This document shows, in pieces, positions 33,562-40,759 of a stretch of DNA of 64,000 nt. Made by a program: the position numbers and the translations under genes. The notes beneath the pieces are model-generated. The model saw only the letters and a list, made by a program, of their open reading frames with translations, was not told where the DNA came from and made no database searches. The stretch comes from Deltaproteobacteria bacterium GWA2_38_16. Its GTDB lineage: Bacteria; Bdellovibrionota; JACOXK01; 2-02-FULL-40-11. The DNA is taken from positions 174,938 through 238,937 of the forward strand of contig MGPE01000002.1 in NCBI GenBank assembly GCA_001797335.1, given 5' to 3'. Position 1 is the first letter of the stretch. Each line of letters begins with the position of its first letter.

Positions 33562-34863
33562 TTATAGTGTCGAAACAGCATAAATCGGGATTACTTTTAT
33601 TTTTTCCAGACGAGAAAAATTTTCATGTGAAAAGCGAACTCCTAATTTCATCCCCTTTTCTTCGAGAAATAAAAAAAGACTTCGCATCCCCCCTTTTGTC
33701 CCAGCTTTAACTTCAATGGGAAGAATTTCATTTTCTCTTTGGACGACATAATCAACTTCAGCATTGCTTGCCCGAGATTCTCTATGCCAATAATATAACT
33801 GGGGACGAATAGTGGGATCGTGATAAGCCATTAATTCCAATCCTACAAAAAGCTCAGCCAAATTCCCTTTACTAATGAGATCCATCGGATCTTTGAGCAT
33901 ATGGTCAGAGAGATTAAGGCCTAGGAGACGCTGATGGATCCCTAGATCAAAGAGAATAACTTTGAATTTTTTTTGATTGATCTGTGCCCCCAGAGGAATT
34001 CCGTTGGCTGATGTATGATACACACGATAAATAAGTCCCGACTTAATCAATAATTCTAAAGCCACTTTATACCCATGAATCGCCTCTTGCTGAGCAACTT
34101 TGGAATATTGAAACTTCCCGCCAGCCTGATGAGCAGCAGACCGAAAAACCTCCATCAGGCGGATAACAGACACTTTTTTTTTATACTTGGCAAAATCATC
34201 TTGGAAGGTCATTACAAGCTCATCGATTATTTTCTGACAGGAAGGAAGATCTCTCCCAGAGATAAAGGCAGAGATGACAGCAGGCATTCCTCCCAAAACC
34301 TGATAGATTCTAAATTTTTCTAGTAATTCACGATGCAAAGTAGTATCCAAAGGTTGACTAACGTTTGCGTTTTGTACCATCTGATCCAATTCTTCACGAC
34401 CTAAAGCCCATAAAAATTCTCGAAAAGAAAGAGGATAGAGAAAGAGATTTGAAATTCTTCCAACGCCGAAGGAGGGAATCTCAGAGAGGGCAAATTCCAG
34501 CATAGACCCCGCCGCGATGACATGAAGATTGGGCATCTTTTCATTATAAAAGCGTAAAGCACGAATTGCATTAGGACAAGCCTGAATCTCATCAAAAAAG
34601 AGCAAACTCTTTCCTGGCTTAAGAGAAACTCCCGAATAAGCAATCAATTTTTGATTGATTTCAGAAGGGTTTAATGCCCCCTCAAAAAAAGAAATAAGCC
34701 TTGGATCTTCTTCAAAATTAATCTCCATAAAGGTCTCAAATGTCTCGGCAAGCCTGCGAACACAATAGGTTTTCCCAACTTGCCTAGCACCCCGAAGAAG
34801 CAACACTTTTCTTTCCTGATCTTCCTTCCAAGCTTGAAGATATCTATCTATTTGTCTTTTCAT
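33562..34863 (-). CDS. AAA ATPase with DUF4143 domain
   Basis: The 433-residue protein has Walker A RGARQVGKT (residues 24-32), Walker B LLFFDEIQACP and a C-terminal DUF4143 region with EVDYVVQRENEILPIEVKAG, a restriction-nuclease-like D...ExK pattern. This is a common accessory ATPase family with no settled role. It is a single gene read from a TTGATT-N17-TATTAT promoter overlaid with three AATCAAGGCA repeats. It lies next to the repeat-flanked toxin-antitoxin cassette. Confidence 0.9.
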   Translation of the reverse strand: MKRQIDRYLQAWKEDQERKVLLLRGARQVGKTYCVRRLAETFETFMEINFEEDPRLISFFEGALNPSEINQKLIAYSGVSLKPGKSLLFFDEIQACPNAIRALRFYNEKMPNLHVIAAGSMLEFALSEIPSFGVGRISNLFLYPLSFREFLWALGREELDQMVQNANVSQPLDTTLHRELLEKFRIYQVLGGMPAVISAFISGRDLPSCQKIIDELVMTFQDDFAKYKKKVSVIRLMEVFRSAAHQAGGKFQYSKVAQQEAIHGYKVALELLIKSGLIYRVYHTSANGIPLGAQINQKKFKVILFDLGIHQRLLGLNLSDHMLKDPMDLISKGNLAELFVGLELMAYHDPTIRPQLYYWHRESRASNAEVDYVVQRENEILPIEVKAGTKGGMRSLFLFLEEKGMKLGVRFSHENFSRLEKIKVIPIYAVSTL

Positions 34864-34876
34864 GGTATTTTAAATA

Positions 34877-34952
34877 AATCAAGGCAATAATACACGTTAA
34901 TTATAAAAAAATCAAGGCATAAATAATAATATACACAAGGAAAATCAAGGCA
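34877..34952 (-). promoter_or_regulatory. Promoter with three 33-bp-spaced AATCAAGGCA repeats
   Basis: AATCAAGGCA occurs at 34877, 34910 and 34943, exactly 33 bp apart. On the minus strand the middle copy supplies the -35 TTGATT (34910-34915), and TATTAT (34887-34892) is the -10 box after 17 bp; the first copy covers the transcription start. The layout fits an autoregulatory operator. Confidence 0.7.
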
Positions 34953-34977
34953 AACTTAGCTATAAGCTAAAAACGTA

Positions 34978-35007
34978 GATCCCCGATCAAGTCGGGGATG
35001 ACGATAT
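34978..35007. repeat. 30-bp repeat R1, REP-like
   Basis: It contains the perfect stem ATCCCCGA/TCGGGGAT with loop TCAAG and ends GATGACGATAT. It is identical over 30 bp to R2 at 35706-35735 in the same orientation. A second hairpin, CGGACGG/CCGTCCG, follows directly (35008-35026). Confidence 0.9.
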
Positions 35008-35054
35008 CGGACGGATTTCCGTCCGCATTTTTCGCCATTTGAGCTCAAAACCCC

Positions 35055-35070
35055 TGGCACAGGCTTTGCA
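35055..35070 (+). promoter_or_regulatory. Sigma-54-type promoter (-24/-12)
   Basis: TGGCAC, five bases and TTGCA match the sigma-54 consensus in sequence and spacing. The expected start is about 35082, 30 bases before the toxin ATG at 35112, which has AAAGGAG. No enhancer-binding site was identified. Confidence 0.5.
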
Positions 35071-35111
35071 TATTATTCTACTTGAAAAATACTTCTGAAA
35101 GGAGTACTCTA

Positions 35112-35402
35112 ATGATAGAACATGCTTACAAAGTCTACTGGGGACCTGAAGTTGATAAAACTCTTAAAAAGATTCCCATGCATATAAGAAGAAAATATTA
35201 CACATGGGTAGCTCATATTGAACTAGAGGGTTTAGAAAAAACTCAAAAACAAGTTGGACTTCATGATGAGCCCTTAAAAGGAAATAGATGGGGTCAACGA
35301 TCCATCAGGTTAAATCGATCGTACAGAGTTATATATGAACTTTCTAGAACTGAAAGTATAAAAAGTATTGAAGTAAAGGAGGTAACCAAACATGAGTATT
35401 AA
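35112..35402 (+). CDS. RelE/HigB-type toxin
   Basis: The 96-residue protein (from the ATG at 35112, AAAGGAG upstream) has the ParE/RelE pattern: YWGPEVDKTLKKIPMHIRRKYYTWVAHIE, then LKGNRWGQRSIRLNRSYRVIYEL with the basic catalytic-face residues, and SIEVKEVTKHEY at the end. Such toxins cleave mRNA on ribosomes. The stop overlaps the antitoxin start by 11 bp, toxin first, the HigBA order. The pair lies between R1 and R2. Confidence 0.85.
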   Translation: MIEHAYKVYWGPEVDKTLKKIPMHIRRKYYTWVAHIELEGLEKTQKQVGLHDEPLKGNRWGQRSIRLNRSYRVIYELSRTESIKSIEVKEVTKHEY

Positions 35403-35703
35403 AAAGAAATTCTATACCATCAAAGATTTAGAGGAAAAATATGGACCACTCACATTTGCAGACTTTTTAAAAAGCTGGAGACTCTGCGATGAATATTCCC
35501 AAACCGAGTTTGCCAAAAAATTGAGTATTTCTAAAGCAAATCTATGCGATCTCGAGAAAGGAAGAAAGCATGTGAGCCTTGAAAGAGCTGTTAAAATCGC
35601 TAATATATTGGGATTATCACCACAATTTTTAGTTCAACTTACCCTTCAAGATATGCTCAGAGATTCAAAACTAGATTATAAAATCGAAGTAAAGGCTGCG
35701 TAA
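35392..35703 (+). CDS. XRE-family antitoxin
   Basis: The 103-residue protein has a Cro/C1-type HTH in its middle (YSQTEFAKKLSISKANLCDLEKGRKHVSLERAVKIANILGL, residues ~39-80). It would neutralise the upstream toxin and repress the operon. AAAGGAGG stands inside the toxin 3' end. The stop is 2 bp before R2, so the cassette ends immediately at the repeat. Confidence 0.87.
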   Translation: MSIKKKFYTIKDLEEKYGPLTFADFLKSWRLCDEYSQTEFAKKLSISKANLCDLEKGRKHVSLERAVKIANILGLSPQFLVQLTLQDMLRDSKLDYKIEVKAA

Positions 35704-35705
35704 TG

Positions 35706-35735
35706 GATCCCCGATCAAGTCGGGGATGACGATAT
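35706..35735. repeat. 30-bp repeat R2, containing the thiI 3' end
   Basis: Identical to R1 over 30 bp. On the minus strand its ...TCATCCCCGACTTGA encodes the last residues SSPT and the stop of ThiI (35715-35717). Confidence 0.9.
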
Positions 35736-36887
35736 TTGAATCACTTCACTCTGCTCAATCGCCTCTTCGATGAGGGATGGCAAAGAAGGAATTTTTTCTT
35801 CCTCCATTAGCACTTGAGAAAGTTTAGCCTGAGTAGCTGGGTTTTTAGGCTGGAAAAGCGTACAGCAATCATCAAACGGACGAATGGAAATATCAAACGT
35901 TCCAATGTGTTTAGCCAAATTAACGGTTTCTTGTTTATTAAAAGCCACAAGCGGGCGAAGAATAAGAATATCGGTTGATTGGCTAATGGTAGACAAATTT
36001 CCCAAGGTTTGACTGGCCACCTGCCCCAGGCTTTCTCCCGTCACCAAAGCCTTATACCGATTCTTTTGAGCCACCGCTGTTGCAATCCGTTGCATAGCTC
36101 TTCGATAGAGAACAGTTCGAAATCGTTCATTGGAATGTTTAGCAATTTCTTCTTGAATTTTACTAAAAGAAATTAAAAAAAGACGAGAAGGATGCTGATA
36201 CTGAGTGACTGTTTTTGCCAACTCAATTACTTTTTCTTTGCTCTGTTCTCCAGTATAGGGATACGAGTAAAAATGAATAAATCCTACAGTACATCCCCTC
36301 TTCATCATCAGATAAGCCGCTACGGGAGAATCAATTCCTCCAGAAAGTAACGTCAAGACAGATCCACCGGTTCCCACGGGTAATCCACACAATCCTTTTT
36401 CTTTTTCCAAATACAAAAAAGTTCCTTCTTGCCTGATCTCAATGCCCAATTCAAGATCTGGATGAGTGAGATTCACAGACAACATGGGAAATTGAGGAAG
36501 TAAAAAATTAGCTATTTCAATATTGGTATCCTGAGAAGTCAGTGGAAAACGCTTGTCTACTCGATTCGTGGTCACCCGAAAACTTTTAGCTGTTAAAAGC
36601 CCACAGGAATGTAGCAATTCTAATGATCGTTTTTTAATTTCTTCCAAATCCGGTGCGCATTCTACAATGGGACTAAATGAAGCAATACCAAATATTTTTT
36701 TAAGCTTCTCACGAATAGATTCTTCGCGTTGCTCAGAATGACCGGAAAGAAAAATTCGCCCCCATAAGCGTTCACATCGAGGAGCACAGTCTTTTAACTG
36801 ATGACGAATATTAGCAATAAGTTGTTTTTCAAAGATGCGTCTATTTTGCCCTTTGAGAGCCAACTCATCATATCTAATGAGATACAT
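35715..36887 (-). CDS. thiI: tRNA 4-thiouridine synthase ThiI
   Basis: The 390-residue protein has an N-terminal ferredoxin-like and THUMP region and a PP-loop domain with LLSGGIDSPVA (residues 181-190) and VTGESLGQVASQTL; FDDCCTLF matches the catalytic-Cys region of Bacillus ThiI. It transfers sulfur to U8 of tRNA, with sulfur from the adjacent cysteine desulfurase. No C-terminal rhodanese domain is present. Its start overlaps the desulfurase stop by 14 bp. Two oddities: the C-terminus SSPT lies in repeat R2, and residues 49-57 (HSEQREESI) are encoded by a REP-like element. Confidence 0.92.
   Translation of the reverse strand: MYLIRYDELALKGQNRRIFEKQLIANIRHQLKDCAPRCERLWGRIFLSGHSEQREESIREKLKKIFGIASFSPIVECAPDLEEIKKRSLELLHSCGLLTAKSFRVTTNRVDKRFPLTSQDTNIEIANFLLPQFPMLSVNLTHPDLELGIEIRQEGTFLYLEKEKGLCGLPVGTGGSVLTLLSGGIDSPVAAYLMMKRGCTVGFIHFYSYPYTGEQSKEKVIELAKTVTQYQHPSRLFLISFSKIQEEIAKHSNERFRTVLYRRAMQRIATAVAQKNRYKALVTGESLGQVASQTLGNLSTISQSTDILILRPLVAFNKQETVNLAKHIGTFDISIRPFDDCCTLFQPKNPATQAKLSQVLMEEEKIPSLPSLIEEAIEQSEVIQISSSPT
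36717..36742 (-). repeat. REP-like element in frame within thiI
   Basis: On the minus strand GTCATTCTGAG-CAACG-CGAAGAATCT has the form of the GTCATyCTGAG...CGAAGrATC palindromes also seen at 58194-58225. It is read through in frame as HSEQREES within the N-terminal region of ThiI. Confidence 0.7.
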
Positions 36888-38022
36888 ATCGTAACCGTTC
36901 TAAGATCCTGGGGAGTATTTCCAATGTTTTATCTATTTCTTCTTTTTTTGTCTCAGGAGAAAAACTAAATCGAATCGTCCCAAAAATATCTTTATCCGAA
37001 AGGCCAATCGCTTTTAAGACATGTGAAGATTTTCGATGCCGGCTATTACACGAGGCTCCAGAAGAAGTAAAAATATTTTCTTCTTCTAACATTCGAATGA
37101 GCACTTCAGATTCACATCCCTTAAAAGATATATTTAAAATATAAGGGGAACTTTGTTCAGGAGAATTCATCTGAATATCGCATGATAGCTTCTTAAGCCC
37201 TTCCATAAAATAGGCTTTTAGTTCCAAAATTCTTTGATGGTTTTCTAACTGATTTTTTAAGATATCTTCGGCGGCCCAATAAAAGCCCAAAATCATCCCA
37301 ACACTCTCAGTCCCAGATCGAAGTCCGTCTTCCTGCCCTCCTCCGTACAGAAGAGGCTCTAACAAAACACGATCACTCATGATGAGAGCTCCGGCCCCAA
37401 TAGGCCCATGAATTTTATGAGAAGAAATCGATAATAAATCTATATTCCAGTTTTTAAATTCTAAAGGCACTTTTCCAAAAGCTTGCACCGCATCCACATG
37501 AAAAAGAATATTACGATTCTTTTTTCGTATAATTTCCCCCATCGTTTTTAAAGGCGCTATGGTTCCAATCTCATTGTTCACAGCCATCACAGAAACTAAA
37601 GCCGTTTCCGCAGAAAGTTTTTGAGCCAGATCATCCAAATCCACTTGCCCCTGAGAGTTTATTTTTAAAAAACAAAGTTCAAAGCCTCGCTTGGCCCAAC
37701 TTTCGAGTGTTTTTAAAACTGAGGCATGTTCAATGGGGGTAGTAAGAATAATTCTTCTCTTGGATCTCTGAAGCATCCCACTTAAGGCTAAATTATTAGC
37801 CTCTGTCCCGGAAGCTGTAAAAATAACCTGCGTAGGTTTAACCTGAAAAGAGGTTGCAAAAAATTCCCTGGCTTCTTGAATCAACTTTGCAGATTTAAGA
37901 GATAGCTTATGTACTCCGGAAGGATTTCCATGGGGCATTGAAAAAAACTCTGCCAGTTTTTGCGCGACGATTTGAGAGCAAAATGTCGTTGCGGCGTTGT
38001 CTAGATAAATAAGATTATTCAT
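36874..38022 (-). CDS. Cysteine desulfurase (NifS/IscS family, ThiI partner)
   Basis: The 382-residue PLP enzyme has YLDNAATT at the N-terminus, FTASGTEANNLAL, the PLP-lysine motif SISSHKIHGP (Lys203) and the mobile catalytic loop SSGASCNSRHRKSSHVL (Cys325). It overlaps thiI by 14 bp, as in the Bacillus NifZ-ThiI pair that makes 4-thiouridine, so that is the likely role rather than Fe-S assembly; no IscU follows. Confidence 0.93.
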   Translation of the reverse strand: MNNLIYLDNAATTFCSQIVAQKLAEFFSMPHGNPSGVHKLSLKSAKLIQEAREFFATSFQVKPTQVIFTASGTEANNLALSGMLQRSKRRIILTTPIEHASVLKTLESWAKRGFELCFLKINSQGQVDLDDLAQKLSAETALVSVMAVNNEIGTIAPLKTMGEIIRKKNRNILFHVDAVQAFGKVPLEFKNWNIDLLSISSHKIHGPIGAGALIMSDRVLLEPLLYGGGQEDGLRSGTESVGMILGFYWAAEDILKNQLENHQRILELKAYFMEGLKKLSCDIQMNSPEQSSPYILNISFKGCESEVLIRMLEEENIFTSSGASCNSRHRKSSHVLKAIGLSDKDIFGTIRFSFSPETKKEEIDKTLEILPRILERLRYVSH

Positions 38023-38056
38023 ATGGATGGGACTTATGTATCGATCTTCTAAGGCT

Positions 38057-38085
38057 TTGACAATCCCTTAAAATACCATTAAATA
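38057..38085 (+). promoter_or_regulatory. Sigma-70 promoter, leaderless
   Basis: TTGACA (38057-38062), 17-bp spacer, TAAATA (38080-38085). The ATG at 38094 follows eight bases after the -10 box. Confidence 0.65.
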
Positions 38086-38093
38086 GAAGAAGA

Positions 38094-39344
38094 ATGAAAA
38101 AGACCTGGTATTTAATATTGGGCACGGTCTGGTTCTTTCAGTTGACTCTTTGGGCATGGCCAAAGTTTGAGTATGATCCTCACCATCCTTTTTTAAGCAC
38201 GGACTTTCAAAAAGAGATAAATCTCCTGACTCAATCCGAAGTCACGTATGGCAACCACGTAGAACTTTTAATTGATGCCCTCTCTTCTTTGACCAAAAAA
38301 ATTGAGCTTGCTAAAAGTGCACAAAAAACCATTTTTCTATCTACGATGATTTTTTTGACCCACCTAGATCCTTTAATGCAAGAATTCTGCGATATTCTCA
38401 TTGAAAAAGCAAAATCTGGGGTTTCCGTTTATTTTATTATGGACGAAGCCAATTCTTATGTCGATAGTGGCATCTTTAAAAAACTAGAAAGAAATGGGAT
38501 CCACATTGTCTATTTTAATCCCTTATTTGGGGGTTCTGATCCCATCCCTTTTAGTATCCGGATGCATGAAAAATATATGGTCGTTGATGGGACACAGGCC
38601 GTTATCGGCGGACAAAATATGTATGATGAACGCTATCCCTTTTTACCTTTTGAGGCGATGAACTGGAGAGACACCGATATTTATGTAGAAGGCCCTGCGG
38701 CTCAACAAATGGCCAATCACTTTGTCGATGTCTGGGCTTCCATTACCAATCAGACGGGGCCACAAAAAATAGAGATTACTCCCGGCGAATTAGAGCTAGA
38801 TCCCCAAAAACGTTCTTCCCATTTAGGAGAAGCACGTTATCTCTATAATGAACCTTATACGGGAAACAAATGGATTAATGCCTATTATTTAAAACTTATT
38901 CGGCAGGCCCAGCATCACATTATCTGGGCTGCAAATCAGGTTGTCCTCACAGAAGAATTTGAAATCGCTTTAAAAGAAGCAGCCAATCGGGGAGTGAAGG
39001 TTCTCCTCATGACGAATTCCTGGAGCACGGCTTGGTGGCAACCGGTGTGGTATCAATACTTTTTCTGGACGGGGTATCGTCCTTTTTTTGGGTCTAACGT
39101 CGAGCTTCGCCTGTATCAAAGTCGATTTAATCATTCCAAAATCTTATATGTGGATGGGGTCGTCACTTCCATTGGAAGCTTCAATCACGACTACATGAGC
39201 TTACAAAACGATGCAGAGTCTACCGTTGTTAGCTATGATCGCGATTTTAATGAAAAAGTTCTTAAGCAACTTGTCATGGATCTTGAAGATACCTCTGGCC
39301 CTGGATTTTGGGCATGGCTTTTTCAGCTATTTTCTCGTAACTGA
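38094..39344 (+). CDS. Secreted phospholipase D/cardiolipin synthase-like protein
   Basis: The 416-residue protein has an N-terminal hydrophobic export segment (YLILGTVWFFQLTLWAW) and two HKD motifs: MHEKYMVVDG followed by GGQNMYDERY, and NHSKILYVDG followed by GSFNHDYMS. The pattern is closer to cardiolipin synthase/ClsA-like PLDs than to the two PLDs at 15.6-19.3 kb, but the usual N-terminal double membrane anchor is reduced to one segment. It may be periplasmic. Its 3' end overlaps the convergent pelG by 22 bp. Confidence 0.85.
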   Translation: MKKTWYLILGTVWFFQLTLWAWPKFEYDPHHPFLSTDFQKEINLLTQSEVTYGNHVELLIDALSSLTKKIELAKSAQKTIFLSTMIFLTHLDPLMQEFCDILIEKAKSGVSVYFIMDEANSYVDSGIFKKLERNGIHIVYFNPLFGGSDPIPFSIRMHEKYMVVDGTQAVIGGQNMYDERYPFLPFEAMNWRDTDIYVEGPAAQQMANHFVDVWASITNQTGPQKIEITPGELELDPQKRSSHLGEARYLYNEPYTGNKWINAYYLKLIRQAQHHIIWAANQVVLTEEFEIALKEAANRGVKVLLMTNSWSTAWWQPVWYQYFFWTGYRPFFGSNVELRLYQSRFNHSKILYVDGVVTSIGSFNHDYMSLQNDAESTVVSYDRDFNEKVLKQLVMDLEDTSGPGFWAWLFQLFSRN

Positions 39345-40759
39345 GCACGTTCAAGAGGTTCGAGTGCCTGAATTTTATAAATATTGGGCGAGACAATCGG
39401 CTGATACATAAACGTCTCATAATCAAAATCTTCAATTTGTTTATTTAATAAAATATAGGCCAGGCAAAAACTAATAAGAGATGAAATTAAAAATCCATAC
39501 CCGTAAAATGGAAAACCTAATTTTAAGGTAATGAGCGTCAGCACCACATTGGTAGAAAAAAATACAAAATTTAAAATAATCGCTTTTTTAATTCCATTAA
39601 AATATAAAATAATAATCCCCATCATCACCACCATGACTTGTAAAAATACTCCTAAAATACCCAACTGAAAAATAGCCAAAAGTTCTTGCCGAAGCTTAAA
39701 GAAATTTAAGATATGGGGGGCAAAAACAATACAACAAAAACTCAAACCCGATTGAAATACAATGAGTGGCTGAGCAGATTTTCTTAAAGATCCCACGAGC
39801 TCTTCTTTAATGGCCAAAAGTTCTTGAAAGCCTTTTTTATTCTGAACCGCTTGGTAATAAGCACGAAATGCAATATAAAAAGAAGTTTCAATTTTAACCA
39901 AAAAAATCGTAAGCGCCGGAATCATCGTTAGATAACTTAAATATAAAGCAGCCCCATACAGCTCATCATTATAAAAAATACCAGAAAGACGCAGAGAGGG
40001 ACCTAAAAACCAAAATAAAATTTTATCCCCCCACAAAGCTCCATTATATAGAAAACCTATCCACATCAGACTTGAAAATTTTTGGTAATAACTAAAAATT
40101 TCATTTGAAAAAAAAGGATAAAATCCAAACTCTTTATAAATGCGCCAAATGAGAAGCGCTAAAATCGTAAATTGTCCCAAAGCCATTCCTGCCATGGCGC
40201 CACTGATTCCATAATTTCTAGAAAATTCAATGGCACAAAGACTACTGATGATAGCTCCCACTAAAAAAGCCTGGGCAATAAAAACATAATTTTTAGTGGC
40301 GCTTAAAAAAATCATGACAAGCCAAATAGAACTCATGGCAATATATAAAATAAGTGAGGCAAAACGAAAGCTCAGAGGAAAATCACAAAAACTATAAAGG
40401 ATAACCCCTACTGCGGTTTGAAAAAATAAGACCACCCCCCAAATGGATAAAAAGGAAGTAAAAATAACTCTGGATTCTTTTAAAAAAAGTTTATCCGCAA
40501 GATAGCGTGTAATGACCATATCCATACATCCAAAAAAAAGAAGGCTAAAGGCAAAGGTGTAGGTAATAATGGTGGTAAAGATATCCGCTTCTTCAATAGT
40601 TAAGAAACGAGAAGCAAAAAGTTGAATCACGGCTAAACATACAATGGTAAATATCCAGGGGCCGGAAGAAATAACAGAACCGAAGAGATATCCTTTGAGG
40701 ACTCCGGTATAGGTGTCTGCCTCTAGAGCTTTTTTTAATCTAAATCCAATCCCCGCCAT
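39323..40759 (-). CDS. pelG: PelG, Pel polysaccharide inner-membrane transporter
   Basis: The 478-residue protein is a polytopic membrane protein with about 12 helices. The N-terminus MAGIGFRLKKALEADTYTG followed by GSVISSGPWIFTI is the hallmark of PelG, a MOP-superfamily member that moves the Pel polymer with PelD, PelE and PelF. It is the last gene of the operon; its ATG shares one base with the pelF stop (TAATG). Confidence 0.93.
   Translation of the reverse strand: MAGIGFRLKKALEADTYTGVLKGYLFGSVISSGPWIFTIVCLAVIQLFASRFLTIEEADIFTTIITYTFAFSLLFFGCMDMVITRYLADKLFLKESRVIFTSFLSIWGVVLFFQTAVGVILYSFCDFPLSFRFASLILYIAMSSIWLVMIFLSATKNYVFIAQAFLVGAIISSLCAIEFSRNYGISGAMAGMALGQFTILALLIWRIYKEFGFYPFFSNEIFSYYQKFSSLMWIGFLYNGALWGDKILFWFLGPSLRLSGIFYNDELYGAALYLSYLTMIPALTIFLVKIETSFYIAFRAYYQAVQNKKGFQELLAIKEELVGSLRKSAQPLIVFQSGLSFCCIVFAPHILNFFKLRQELLAIFQLGILGVFLQVMVVMMGIIILYFNGIKKAIILNFVFFSTNVVLTLITLKLGFPFYGYGFLISSLISFCLAYILLNKQIEDFDYETFMYQPIVSPNIYKIQALEPLERAQLRENS

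Noticed and set aside
34877-34952. Three regularly spaced short repeats as a CRISPR remnant
   Set aside because: The repeat is only 10 bp, the spacers are AT-rich promoter sequence and no cas gene is near; the copies coincide with -35 and start sites, so an operator is a better reading.
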